A DNA stretch of 64,000 nucleotides. Source: Halolamina sp. CBA1230. Its GTDB lineage: Archaea; Halobacteriota; Halobacteria; Halobacteriales; Haloferacaceae. The notes under the pieces were generated by a model that was given only the letters and a program-made list of their open reading frames with translations, was not told where the DNA came from and did no database searches. The position numbers and the translations under genes are program-made. The DNA is taken from NCBI RefSeq assembly GCF_002025255.2, contig NZ_CP054587.1:248001-312000 (forward strand). The letters run 5' to 3'. Shown here piece after piece: positions 44,349 to 52,131 of this stretch; position 1 is the stretch's first letter, and each line of letters starts with the position of its first letter.

Positions 44349-45929
44349 GTGAAGGTACTCATCACGGACCCGATCGCGGACGCCGGGATCGAACGGCTCC
44401 GCGAGACGGGCCACGAGGTGGTCACCGCCTACGACGTCGCCGGAACCGCGCTGCTCGACGCCGTCTCGGACGCCGACGCGTTGATCGTGCGCTCCGGCAC
44501 CGACGTGACCGAGGAGCTGTTCGCGGCCGCACCCGACCTCCAGATCGTCGGCCGCGCCGGCATCGGCGTCGACAACATCGACATCGACGCCGCCACGGAA
44601 CACGGCGTGATCGTCGCCAACGCGCCGGAGGGGAACGTCCGCGCGGCCGCCGAGCACACCGTCGGGATGACGTTCGCGACCGCGCGATCGATCCCGCAGG
44701 CCCACGGCCGCATGGTCGAGGGGGCGTGGGCGAAAGGGGAGTTCCTCGGCACCGAACTCAACGGGAAGACGCTCGGCATCGTCGGCCTCGGGCGCGTCGG
44801 GCAGGAGGCCGCCAAACGACTGGGCGCGCTGGGGATGGAACTGGTCGCGTACGACCCCTATATCAGCGAGGAGCGCGCCGAGCAGATCGGCGCCGAACTG
44901 GTCGAACTCGACGAGTGTATCGACCGCGCGGAGTTCCTCACCGTCCACGTCCCGCTGACCGACGAGACGGAGGGGCTGATCGGCGAGGAGGAACTCGCCC
45001 AACTGGAGGACGGCTACGTGATCAACGTCGCCCGTGGCGGCGTCGTCGACGAGGCCGCACTGGCCGACGCGGTCGAGGACGGCGTCGTCGCCGGCGCGGC
45101 GCTGGACGTGTTCGCCGACGAGCCGCTTCCGGAGGGGTCGCGCCTGCGCGAGGTCGAGGATATCGTCCTCACCCCGCACCTCGGCGCGTCGACGGCGGAA
45201 GCCCAGGAGCACGTCGCCACCGCCACCGCTGACCAGGTGCTCGCGGCGTTCGCGAGCGAACCGGTGATGAACGCGCTGAACGCTCCCTCGGTGGACGAGA
45301 GCGCGTTCCCCCGGATCGAGCCGTACATCGGGCTCGCGGAGACCGCCGGCCGCGTCGCCGCGGAGCTGTTCGACGGCCGGATCGAGGAGATCGAGGTGAG
45401 CTACGCCGGCGAGATCGCCGAGGAGGACGTGGAGCTGGTCACCGCCAGCGCCCAACAGGGTGCGTTCGCGCCGCTGGAGTGGCAGGTCAACGCGGTCAAC
45501 GCCCCCCGTGTCGCGGCGGAGCGCGGCGTCGACGTGACCGAGACCAAGACCCGTTCTTCGGAGGACTTCCGGAGCCTCCTGACGGTCACCGTGGGTGACG
45601 GCGAGACGGAGCTCGCGGTCTCCGGAACGCTGTTCACCGGCGAGGAGCCGCGGCTGGTCTCCATCGACGGCTACCGCGTCGACGCGCTGCCCCACGGCCA
45701 CATGCTGGTCGCGCGCAACGAGGACGCGCCGGGTGTGATCGGCCTGATCGGCACCGTGCTCGGCGAGCACGGCGTCAACATCGCGGGGATGTACAACGCC
45801 CGCGAGACGATCGGCGGCGAGGCGCTGACGGTGTACAGCCTCGACAACGCGGTGCCCGACGAGGCGATCGAGGAACTGGTCGCGGACGACCGGATCATGG
45901 ACGTCCAGGAGATCGACCTCACGAACTGA
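44349..45929 (+). CDS. serA: D-3-phosphoglycerate dehydrogenase
   Basis: 526 residues, the long type with three domains. The NAD-binding motif is VGLGRVGQEAAKRLG, catalytic residues sit in NVARGGVVDEAAL and LTPHLGASTAEAQ, then an intervening allosteric-type domain (FDGRIEEIEVSYAGEIAEED), and a C-terminal ACT domain (NEDAPGVIGLIGTVLGEHGV). It opens serine synthesis from 3-phosphoglycerate and is probably serine-inhibited through ACT. GTG start supported by the TATA-like element at 44318. Confidence 0.95.
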   Translation: MKVLITDPIADAGIERLRETGHEVVTAYDVAGTALLDAVSDADALIVRSGTDVTEELFAAAPDLQIVGRAGIGVDNIDIDAATEHGVIVANAPEGNVRAAAEHTVGMTFATARSIPQAHGRMVEGAWAKGEFLGTELNGKTLGIVGLGRVGQEAAKRLGALGMELVAYDPYISEERAEQIGAELVELDECIDRAEFLTVHVPLTDETEGLIGEEELAQLEDGYVINVARGGVVDEAALADAVEDGVVAGAALDVFADEPLPEGSRLREVEDIVLTPHLGASTAEAQEHVATATADQVLAAFASEPVMNALNAPSVDESAFPRIEPYIGLAETAGRVAAELFDGRIEEIEVSYAGEIAEEDVELVTASAQQGAFAPLEWQVNAVNAPRVAAERGVDVTETKTRSSEDFRSLLTVTVGDGETELAVSGTLFTGEEPRLVSIDGYRVDALPHGHMLVARNEDAPGVIGLIGTVLGEHGVNIAGMYNARETIGGEALTVYSLDNAVPDEAIEELVADDRIMDVQEIDLTN

Positions 45930-45935
45930 CCGCGG

Positions 45936-47744
45936 CTACGTGGACTCGGCGTCGTCGCCCGGCGCCGTCTCGACGCCGTTGACGTCGAACCGAGTGCCCC
46001 CGTCGTCGCCCTCCCGAACCGTGATCGACCAGCCGTGTGCAGCGACGATCTCCTCGACGATGTTGAGCCCGAGCCCCGTCCCCTCGTCGTCGGTCGTGTA
46101 CCCCGCCTCGAAGACGCGATCGCGGTCGGACTCAGGGATCCCCTTCCCGTCGTCGGCGACGTAGAACCCGTCCGCCGTCCCGCCGACGCGGACGGTGACG
46201 CCCGGCTCGTTGTGGTCGACCGGGTCGTCGGACTCCGTCCGACTGTCCGTGGGACCGTGTTCCACGCTGTCGTCGGGCTCTGCCCGACTGCCAGTGGAGC
46301 CATGCTCCACGCTGTCACCGGACGCCTGCGGCGTCCGGTTGCCTGTGGAACCGTGTTCCACACTGTTCCGAAAGAGGTTCTCGAACAGCTGCCGGAGTCG
46401 GCTGTTGTCGGCCCGGATCTCGCGGTCGGTGTCGACCTCGAGTGTCGCCCCGGGCGTCTCCACGACCTCCCACGCGGCCCGGCTGACGTCACCGATGTCG
46501 ACGGGCTCGACCGTCTCGACCGACCGCCCCTCGCGGGCGAGCGTCAGGATGTCGTCGATCAGCGTCGCCATGCGCTCGTGTGCCCGCTGGGCGATCGCCA
46601 GATGTTCGGTGTCGTGTTCGGCCCGGGCCAGTTCGACGCGCCCCTGGGCCACGTTGAGCGGGTTCCGGAGATCGTGGCTGACGATGCTGGCGAACGACTC
46701 CAGCCGGTCGTTCTGTCGCTCGAGGGCGCGCTCGCGCTCCCGGAGCGCCGAGACGTCCACGAGCACGATCACTCGGTCGGGGCGGCCGATCCCGGCGTCG
46801 AACGAGGCGAACCGCACGTCCAGGTGCCGCCGTGTTCCGCCGGCGTCGACGACGAGATCCTCCGCCGACTCGTCGGCCCGGAACCGTTCGAGCAGTTCGG
46901 GGGTGGCGTCGAGGACGCGGTCGACGGGCTCGCCGACGGCCGGGTCGTCCCCGAGGCCGAGCAGCCGTCGGGCAGCGCTGTTGAGGTCGACGACCCGCCC
47001 GTCGTTCCCCACGACGACGACTCCTTCCTCGAGCAGTTCGAGCACGGCGTCCCGTCCCTGGGCGGGTTCGATCTCGTCCCAGGTCACCACCGCGTAGGCG
47101 AACGCCACACCCGTGACCGAGAAGAACAGTTCGGGCTCGATAGGGCTGGCCTCCATCAGGTAGAGGAGCTGTGCCAGCCACGGGACGAGCGGGCCGATCA
47201 GCAGCGCCAGCACTCGGCGCTCCAGGATCCGGTCGGCGTAGACGACGGTGCGGAGCACGAGCGCCGTCGCGGTGAGGTTCAGGAGGTTGCTGTACACCCA
47301 GCCGAGCCAGAACACGGGACCGAACGTCCGCTGGAGGCGGACCACGCCGTCGACGACCGCGAGGTCGACGCTGGTGCGGACCAGCCCGTGGGCGGCGTTG
47401 GTCCAGGACAGCAGGACGAGCACCACGAGCGGCGCCGCGAGCAGTCCCAGGTGCGTTCGGCTGACGCGGTCGTCGTCGCCCGACAGCGCGACCGCGAACG
47501 CGAAGATCGAGACCGGCAGCAGGGCGATCCCGACGTACTGAACGTTGACCCAGACCAGCTTGGCCGACAGCGTCGTCGCCGCGAGCTGGAGCGCGTTCCC
47601 GCCAGTCCAGATCGCGACCGCGAGGTTGAACGCGACGAGCGACCGGCTGGTCTTGGAGTCGCGCCGAGCGAGCAGGAACGCCGCGACCGATGCCGTGAGC
47701 AGCGCCGTCGCGGCTGAGAGCCCGACTTCGGCCGTGAACTGCAT
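45936..47744 (-). CDS. Membrane sensor histidine kinase with PAS domain and repeated N-box tail
   Basis: 602 residues. The first ~205 residues hold about seven membrane helices (7TM histidine kinase N-terminal type), then a PAS domain (about 210-300, VLELLEEGVVVVGNDGRVVD), a HisKA with H-box SFASIVSHDLRNPLNVAQG, and an HATPase domain. The N-box FENLFRNSVEHGST is followed by repeats SVEHGSTGSR and SVEHGPTDSR and a weaker PVDHNEPG before G1 (VADDGKGIPE) and G2 (GTGLGLNIVEEI). The repeat lengthens the ATP-lid side of the N-box. Signal and partner regulator are unknown; no response regulator is adjacent. Convergent with serA. Confidence 0.88.
   Translation of the reverse strand: MQFTAEVGLSAATALLTASVAAFLLARRDSKTSRSLVAFNLAVAIWTGGNALQLAATTLSAKLVWVNVQYVGIALLPVSIFAFAVALSGDDDRVSRTHLGLLAAPLVVLVLLSWTNAAHGLVRTSVDLAVVDGVVRLQRTFGPVFWLGWVYSNLLNLTATALVLRTVVYADRILERRVLALLIGPLVPWLAQLLYLMEASPIEPELFFSVTGVAFAYAVVTWDEIEPAQGRDAVLELLEEGVVVVGNDGRVVDLNSAARRLLGLGDDPAVGEPVDRVLDATPELLERFRADESAEDLVVDAGGTRRHLDVRFASFDAGIGRPDRVIVLVDVSALRERERALERQNDRLESFASIVSHDLRNPLNVAQGRVELARAEHDTEHLAIAQRAHERMATLIDDILTLAREGRSVETVEPVDIGDVSRAAWEVVETPGATLEVDTDREIRADNSRLRQLFENLFRNSVEHGSTGNRTPQASGDSVEHGSTGSRAEPDDSVEHGPTDSRTESDDPVDHNEPGVTVRVGGTADGFYVADDGKGIPESDRDRVFEAGYTTDDEGTGLGLNIVEEIVAAHGWSITVREGDDGGTRFDVNGVETAPGDDAEST
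46240..46366 (-). repeat. Tandem repeat inside the histidine kinase gene
   Basis: Three near-copies of a ~25-nt core (around 46345, 46295 and 46250 on the plus strand, the last two with GTGTTCCAC/GCTCCAC cores) spaced 51 and 45 nt, i.e. 17 and 15 codons, so the frame is kept. They encode SVEHGSTG-type blocks. Confidence 0.8.
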
Positions 47745-48060
47745 TACCTCGCCCCCTGCAGTGATCGTGTCAGTAACATCTACCCTGTAGCCTTGCCGAA
47801 AAATGAACAGAAACTGGGATAAAGTTGTGGCATGCCACGACGGAGCTACGGAGTAAGTTGATCGATAACGAAACCGTAACCATTACCGAACTGATCGGTG
47901 TCCTCCCGTATAGCGCTTGTGTGCTGGCCTCGGGGGTGAAGATGTTCGCCCGAAGCCGCTCGTGACTGGGGGCGACCGCTCGCGTACGACCGCCACGAGC
48001 GTCGACGCCCGGACCGCCGGGTTCGATGGGGATATATCCGCTCCCCTGTCACTCCATCCC
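47745..48060. other. Divergent intergenic region with a 12-bp palindrome
   Basis: Between the kinase start (47744) and the M20 unit. No gene is supported. It is AT-richer than average (47770-47930) and contains the palindrome GTGGCATGCCAC at 47827-47838 and the TATA box for the M20 unit at 48032. Confidence 0.5.
48032..48037 (+). promoter_or_regulatory. TATA box aimed at the ATG at 48061
   Basis: ATATAT within GATATATCC is centred about 27 nt upstream of the ATG at 48061, not of the M20 ATG at 48081. This predicts a leaderless transcript beginning with a short leader ORF. Confidence 0.55.
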
Positions 48061-48084
48061 ATGAACACCGGTGACCGCCGATGA
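48061..48084 (+). CDS. Possible seven-residue leader ORF (MNTGDRR)
   Basis: ATG at 48061, seven codons, then TGA at 48082-48084 overlapping the ATG of the M20 gene (48081) as ATGA. The TATA spacing places transcription start at this ATG. A GGTGA at 48070-48074 could also act as a ribosome binding site for the M20 gene. Coding status is inferred only from this arrangement. Confidence 0.35.
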   Translation: MNTGDRR

Positions 48085-49460
48085 CCGCCGAGGCCCGACA
48101 GTTCGTCGACGACCACGAGGACGAGCAGCTCGCGGACCTGTTCGAGCTCCTCGCCCAGCCGTCGATCAGCGCGACCGGCGAGGGGGTCGCGGACTGCGTG
48201 GAGCTGGTCCAGGAGCTCTGTGCGGGCTACGGCTTCGACGACGCGATGCGGGTCGAGACGCCGGGACAGCCGGCGGTGATCGCCCGGGCAGCGGCGGCAC
48301 CGGAGATTGACGACCCCGATACGATCTTCGTCTACGGCCACTACGACGTCCAGCCGGCCGACCCCGACGAGTGGACCACGCCGCCGTTCGAGCCGACGAT
48401 CCGCGAGGGGCCGGACGGCCGAGAGCGCATCTACGCCCGCGGCGCCGGCGACAACAAGGGGCAGTGGTTCGCCCACCTCTGTGCGGTCCGGGCGCTGCGG
48501 GCGACCACCGGGCTGCCGGTCAACGTCACGCTCCTGCTCGAGGGCGAGGAGGAGAGCGGGAGCCCCAACCTCGGCGGGGTCGTCCGGGAGTACGCCGACG
48601 TGCTGGGCGACGCGGAGTTCGCGTACGTCGCCGACGGCCCCATCGACGAGTCCGGCCGCCCGCACGTCCTGATGGGCGCCCGCGGGATGCAGTACGTTCA
48701 GGTCGACGTGCAGGGGCCAAACCGCGACCTCCACTCCGGGAACTACGGCGGCCCGGTCCCCAACCCCGCGTGGGAGCTGGTCCGGATCGTCGCGTCGCTG
48801 AAGGACGAGTCGGGACGGGTGACGATCGACGGCTTCTACGACGACGTGCGGCCGATCGAGCAGCGTGACCGCGAGGCGCTCGACGCGATGCCGTTCGACG
48901 CCGAGGCGGTGAAAGCGGATCTCGGGATCGACGCCTTCGCCGAGGGGCCGGGCGAGAGCTACCTCGAGAAGCTGCTGTACTACCCGACCTGCAACATCTG
49001 TGGGTTCACTTCGGGGTACGGCGGCGAGGGGAGCAAAACCGTCCTCCCCTCGACGGCGACCCTGAAGATGGACATGCGCCTCGTCGCGGATCAGGACCCC
49101 GAGGCGATCTACGACGCCTTCGAGGACCACGTCCACGAGCACGCCACCGGCGTCTGTGACGTGACGGTGACGAAGATGGGACAGATGTACCCCCAGCGCA
49201 CGCCGCTGGACCACCCGATCCGGGAGCCGGTGATGGCCGCCGTCGCGGCCGCGTGGCCGACCGAGCCCATCCTGAAGCCGACGCTGGGCGGGTCGCTGCC
49301 CACCGCGGTGTTCGAGCGCGAACTCGGCCTCCCCTGCGTGACGGTGCCGTACGCCAACGAGGACGAGAACAACCACTCCCCGGACGAGAACCTCGCGCTC
49401 GACTGCTTCCGGAGCGGGGTGCGGACGAGCGTCGAACTGTTCGGCGGGCGTTCGGAGTAG
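48081..49460 (+). CDS. M20-family metallopeptidase (dipeptidase-like)
   Basis: 459 residues. Metal-site motifs are FVYGHYDVQPADP, YARGAGDNKGQWFAH, LLEGEEESGSPNLGG and later DLHSGNYGGPVPNP; the pattern is of the carnosinase/DapE-like M20 branch with a dimerisation domain in the middle. It hydrolyses small peptides or N-acyl amino acids in the cytoplasm; the exact substrate is unknown. Ribosomes may reach it from the leader ORF. Confidence 0.9.
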   Translation: MTAEARQFVDDHEDEQLADLFELLAQPSISATGEGVADCVELVQELCAGYGFDDAMRVETPGQPAVIARAAAAPEIDDPDTIFVYGHYDVQPADPDEWTTPPFEPTIREGPDGRERIYARGAGDNKGQWFAHLCAVRALRATTGLPVNVTLLLEGEEESGSPNLGGVVREYADVLGDAEFAYVADGPIDESGRPHVLMGARGMQYVQVDVQGPNRDLHSGNYGGPVPNPAWELVRIVASLKDESGRVTIDGFYDDVRPIEQRDREALDAMPFDAEAVKADLGIDAFAEGPGESYLEKLLYYPTCNICGFTSGYGGEGSKTVLPSTATLKMDMRLVADQDPEAIYDAFEDHVHEHATGVCDVTVTKMGQMYPQRTPLDHPIREPVMAAVAAAWPTEPILKPTLGGSLPTAVFERELGLPCVTVPYANEDENNHSPDENLALDCFRSGVRTSVELFGGRSE

Positions 49461-49610
49461 TCGCAGTCTGGTTCCCTCGTTCAGCCCAGAGTGTGTGACG
49501 ATCTCGCGAACGTACGACTCAGCTGTCGTCGTGGTAGTGACGCGTTTGTTACCAGACGTGGCTCACCCGACCGAAGGTGTATCCGTCGGCACGGGGAGGT
49601 ACCGAACCCG

Positions 49611-49898
49611 ATGGCACTGAAACCCGCAGAGACCCGCGAGCTGTTCGACCGGGAGTGTTCCTTCCCGATAAACCGGGACGCAGTTCTCGAGAGGGTCGGG
49701 AACCTGGCCATCGAGTCGCCGAACGGTGAGGATAGCGAACTCGAGGTGGTGCTCTCCCGAAGCAGCGACACCACGTACACGTCCGCCGAGGAGCTACACA
49801 ACACGCTGATGGGGAATCTGGGGGACGATCACGTCGGGCGCAAGTACTACGACGACCGATCGAACACGAACACCCACGACACCGAGCTCTCGTTCTGA
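49611..49898 (+). CDS. Small haloarchaeal DUF5789-like protein
   Basis: 95 residues: LKPAETRELFDRECSFPINRD, then RVGNLAIESPNGEDSELEVVL and SAEELHNTLMGNL. This resembles the short haloarchaeal family called DUF5789, from memory and not checked. No motif for catalysis. A longer frame from 49491 is rejected because family similarity begins at 49611. Function unknown. Confidence 0.72.
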   Translation: MALKPAETRELFDRECSFPINRDAVLERVGNLAIESPNGEDSELEVVLSRSSDTTYTSAEELHNTLMGNLGDDHVGRKYYDDRSNTNTHDTELSF

Positions 49899-49905
49899 CC
49901 GCCCG

Positions 49906-50814
49906 TCAGAACGCGAGCGCGTCGTCGACGTGGCGCTCCTGGGTCGCGACCACGACGCCCGACTCCGTGCTCACGTCGGCGTCGCCGTAGTCGAGCACGC
50001 CGACCGAGGCGTCGGCCTCCACGCGCGCCTCGACCGCCGCCTCGGGATCCGTGACCGTTTCGGGCAGCACGAATCCGCTCGTGATACTGAGCAGATCCTC
50101 CTCGCTGTCGGCGACGCTGAACCCGGTCGCCACGGCCGTCGGCGCCGTCTCGCCGACCTCGATCCCCACGTCGTCACCGATCGACACCTGCGTGTAGGAC
50201 TCCTGGCCGACCGCCGACTGGATCGACGCGAGCGGGCCGTCGCTGCCCACCCGTCGGTCGCCGTCCTCGCGGGCGTCGATCAGCGACTCCATCGCCGCCC
50301 GGTCCTGGTCGCCCGCGGCGGCGATCGCGATCCGGCCGTCGGCGACGCCGACGAGGTAGGAGGAGAGCGTGGCGTCGACGCGGTAGAGCTCGTAGCCGCT
50401 GTACGTGCTGTTGACGGTTTCGGCGTCCAGCTCGTCCTGGTACGCCGCCACCATCGCCGACTGGTCGAACTCCGCCTCGACGCCGTACAGCGAACTCGTC
50501 CAGCTGCCGTTGTAGTAGACGGAGTCCAGTTCGCCGAACGCCATCGTCGGCACGGGCGGTTCGAGGAACGCCGCCATCAGGTCGTATCGGTCGCCGAGCG
50601 TGTGGCGGTTCTCGTCCAGGTCGGCGGGCTGCATCGCCCGCATCGACTCCCCGCCCTGGTCGGCGCCGCTTCCCTCCCGCTCGGGCGTCCACTGGCCGTA
50701 GACGGTCGCGTTCGCGCTCCCGGCAATCCCGCCGGAACAGCCGGCGACCCCGGCGACTGCGGCGGCACCGCCGATTCGGAGGGCGTCGCGTCGGGTGATC
50801 GTTCGGTCGTCCAT
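49906..50814 (-). CDS. Tat-type secreted lipoprotein of unknown function
   Basis: 302 residues. A twin-arginine-like leader (TITRRDALRIGGAAAVAGVAGC) ends in a lipobox at about Cys26, giving a lipid-anchored exported protein. The mature part is acidic and beta-rich (YDLMAAFLEPPVPTMAFGEL, SYLVGVADGRIAIAAAGDQD, ATGFSVADSEEDLLSITSGF) without a recognised domain. Convergent with the DUF5789-like gene. Function unknown. Confidence 0.78.
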   Translation of the reverse strand: MDDRTITRRDALRIGGAAAVAGVAGCSGGIAGSANATVYGQWTPEREGSGADQGGESMRAMQPADLDENRHTLGDRYDLMAAFLEPPVPTMAFGELDSVYYNGSWTSSLYGVEAEFDQSAMVAAYQDELDAETVNSTYSGYELYRVDATLSSYLVGVADGRIAIAAAGDQDRAAMESLIDAREDGDRRVGSDGPLASIQSAVGQESYTQVSIGDDVGIEVGETAPTAVATGFSVADSEEDLLSITSGFVLPETVTDPEAAVEARVEADASVGVLDYGDADVSTESGVVVATQERHVDDALAF

Positions 50815-50978
50815 GCCCGGACGAGGGTACCGTGGCTCAAAACCCTTCTTACCGGGCTCGCTGAAAAGGGACCGCCTCAGGCCACGTCGTCGCGTCGCAC
50901 GGCGGTTCTGGCTCCCGTCTCGCGTTTCGCCGCCGGGCAGCCAGTACGGATAACTTCCTGGAGGATGACAGACGCCGT

Positions 50979-51110
50979 ATGAGCAGCATCCTCGAACTGT
51001 CTGTCGACGCCGAGGAGCCGGGGCTCCGGCGCTCCTCGACCAGCGAGACGCTGCGGCGGGCTACCGCCGAACTCGTCGCCAACACGCTGCTCGAGACGCG
51101 GACCGTCTGA
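50979..51110 (+). CDS. Possible 43-residue protein ahead of the antiporter
   Basis: ATG at 50979, stop at 51108-51110; the product begins MSSILELSVDAEEPGLRR and ends ANTLLETRTV, amphipathic with an even distribution of charged residues. A TATA-like GGATAACT lies about 28 nt upstream, and the antiporter ATG is 7 nt after the stop. Short, so confidence is limited. Confidence 0.45.
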   Translation: MSSILELSVDAEEPGLRRSSTSETLRRATAELVANTLLETRTV

Positions 51111-51117
51111 GCCGTCG

Positions 51118-52074
51118 ATGCCCGGAACGCTCACACAGATTGGGATCGTGCTGTTGACCGTCGGCGGGCTCTGGGTCGGCGCCCGCCTGCTCGTCGACGC
51201 GGTCGTCAGGCTCGCCCGCCGGTTCGGGCTCTCGGACCTCGTCATCGGCCTCACCGTCGTCGCTATCGGCACGTCGACGCCCGAACTGGCGGTGTCACTC
51301 GACGCCGCGTTCAAGGGGCTGAGCGACATCGCGGTTTCGAACGTGCTCGGCTCGAACGTGTACAACCTCGCGTTCGTGCTGGGCGTCGTGGCGTTGCTCC
51401 GGGTGATCCCGATCGAGAAGTCGCTGGTCCACCGCGACGGCCTCGCGCTGCTGGCCGGCACCGCCGCCGCCGGCGGCCTCCTCCTGAACCTCAGTTTGAC
51501 CCGTTTCGAGGGTGCCGCGCTGATCGCGCTGTTCGTGCTGTACACCGTCTATCTCCTGAAGACGGCCGAGGAGCCCGACGCCGAGATGGACCCCGAGACG
51601 ATCACCCGCGACACTCTCGAACAGCCGTCGTTCCGCGGGCGCGACGCCGTCCTGCTTGTCGCTGGACTGGCGCTCGTGCTCGGCAGCGGCGACATACTCG
51701 TACGAACGGCCTCGGACCTCGCCCGCGGCGCCGGCGTCTCGGAGTGGGTGATCGGCGGCACCGTCGTCGCCGCGGGCACGTCGACGCCGGAGTTCGCGGT
51801 GTCGCTGGTGGCGCTGCGCCGAGGGAGTCTCGGCGTCTCGGTAGGGAACGTCGTCGGCAGCAACCTCTTCAACCTCATGGGCGTGCTCGGGCTGGCCGCG
51901 CTGATCCACCCGCTGTCGGTGAGCGCCGACGCGCTGTCGACGCTCGCGTGGCTGGGTGGTGTGACCGTCGTGATGGTCGCCGCGCTGTGGTCCGGCCGGG
52001 AGCTGTCGCGCGTCGAGGGCGGGCTGTTCGCCGGCTCGGAGATCGTCCGCTGGATCGTCGGCCTGCTGGGCTGA
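51118..52074 (+). CDS. Calcium/cation antiporter (CaCA family, YrbG-like)
   Basis: 318 residues in two inverted halves. The repeated ion-site motifs are GTSTPELAVS (51-60) and GTSTPEFAVS (220-229), each followed by GSN (GSNVYN, GSNLFN). About ten membrane helices. It exchanges Ca2+ (or a similar cation) for Na+ or H+ across the cell membrane. Start ATG 51118 is close behind the small ORF. Confidence 0.93.
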   Translation: MPGTLTQIGIVLLTVGGLWVGARLLVDAVVRLARRFGLSDLVIGLTVVAIGTSTPELAVSLDAAFKGLSDIAVSNVLGSNVYNLAFVLGVVALLRVIPIEKSLVHRDGLALLAGTAAAGGLLLNLSLTRFEGAALIALFVLYTVYLLKTAEEPDAEMDPETITRDTLEQPSFRGRDAVLLVAGLALVLGSGDILVRTASDLARGAGVSEWVIGGTVVAAGTSTPEFAVSLVALRRGSLGVSVGNVVGSNLFNLMGVLGLAALIHPLSVSADALSTLAWLGGVTVVMVAALWSGRELSRVEGGLFAGSEIVRWIVGLLG

Positions 52075-52131
52075 GTCGGTCTGCGTTTCCGCCACGGATG
52101 GGTTTATCTCCGGCCGGCCGCCACTCCCGCC

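Noticed and set aside
47846-48052. 68-codon minus-strand frame in the kinase/M20 spacer
   Set aside because: Ser/Arg-rich with no coding signature; overlaps the palindrome region and lacks a TATA element.
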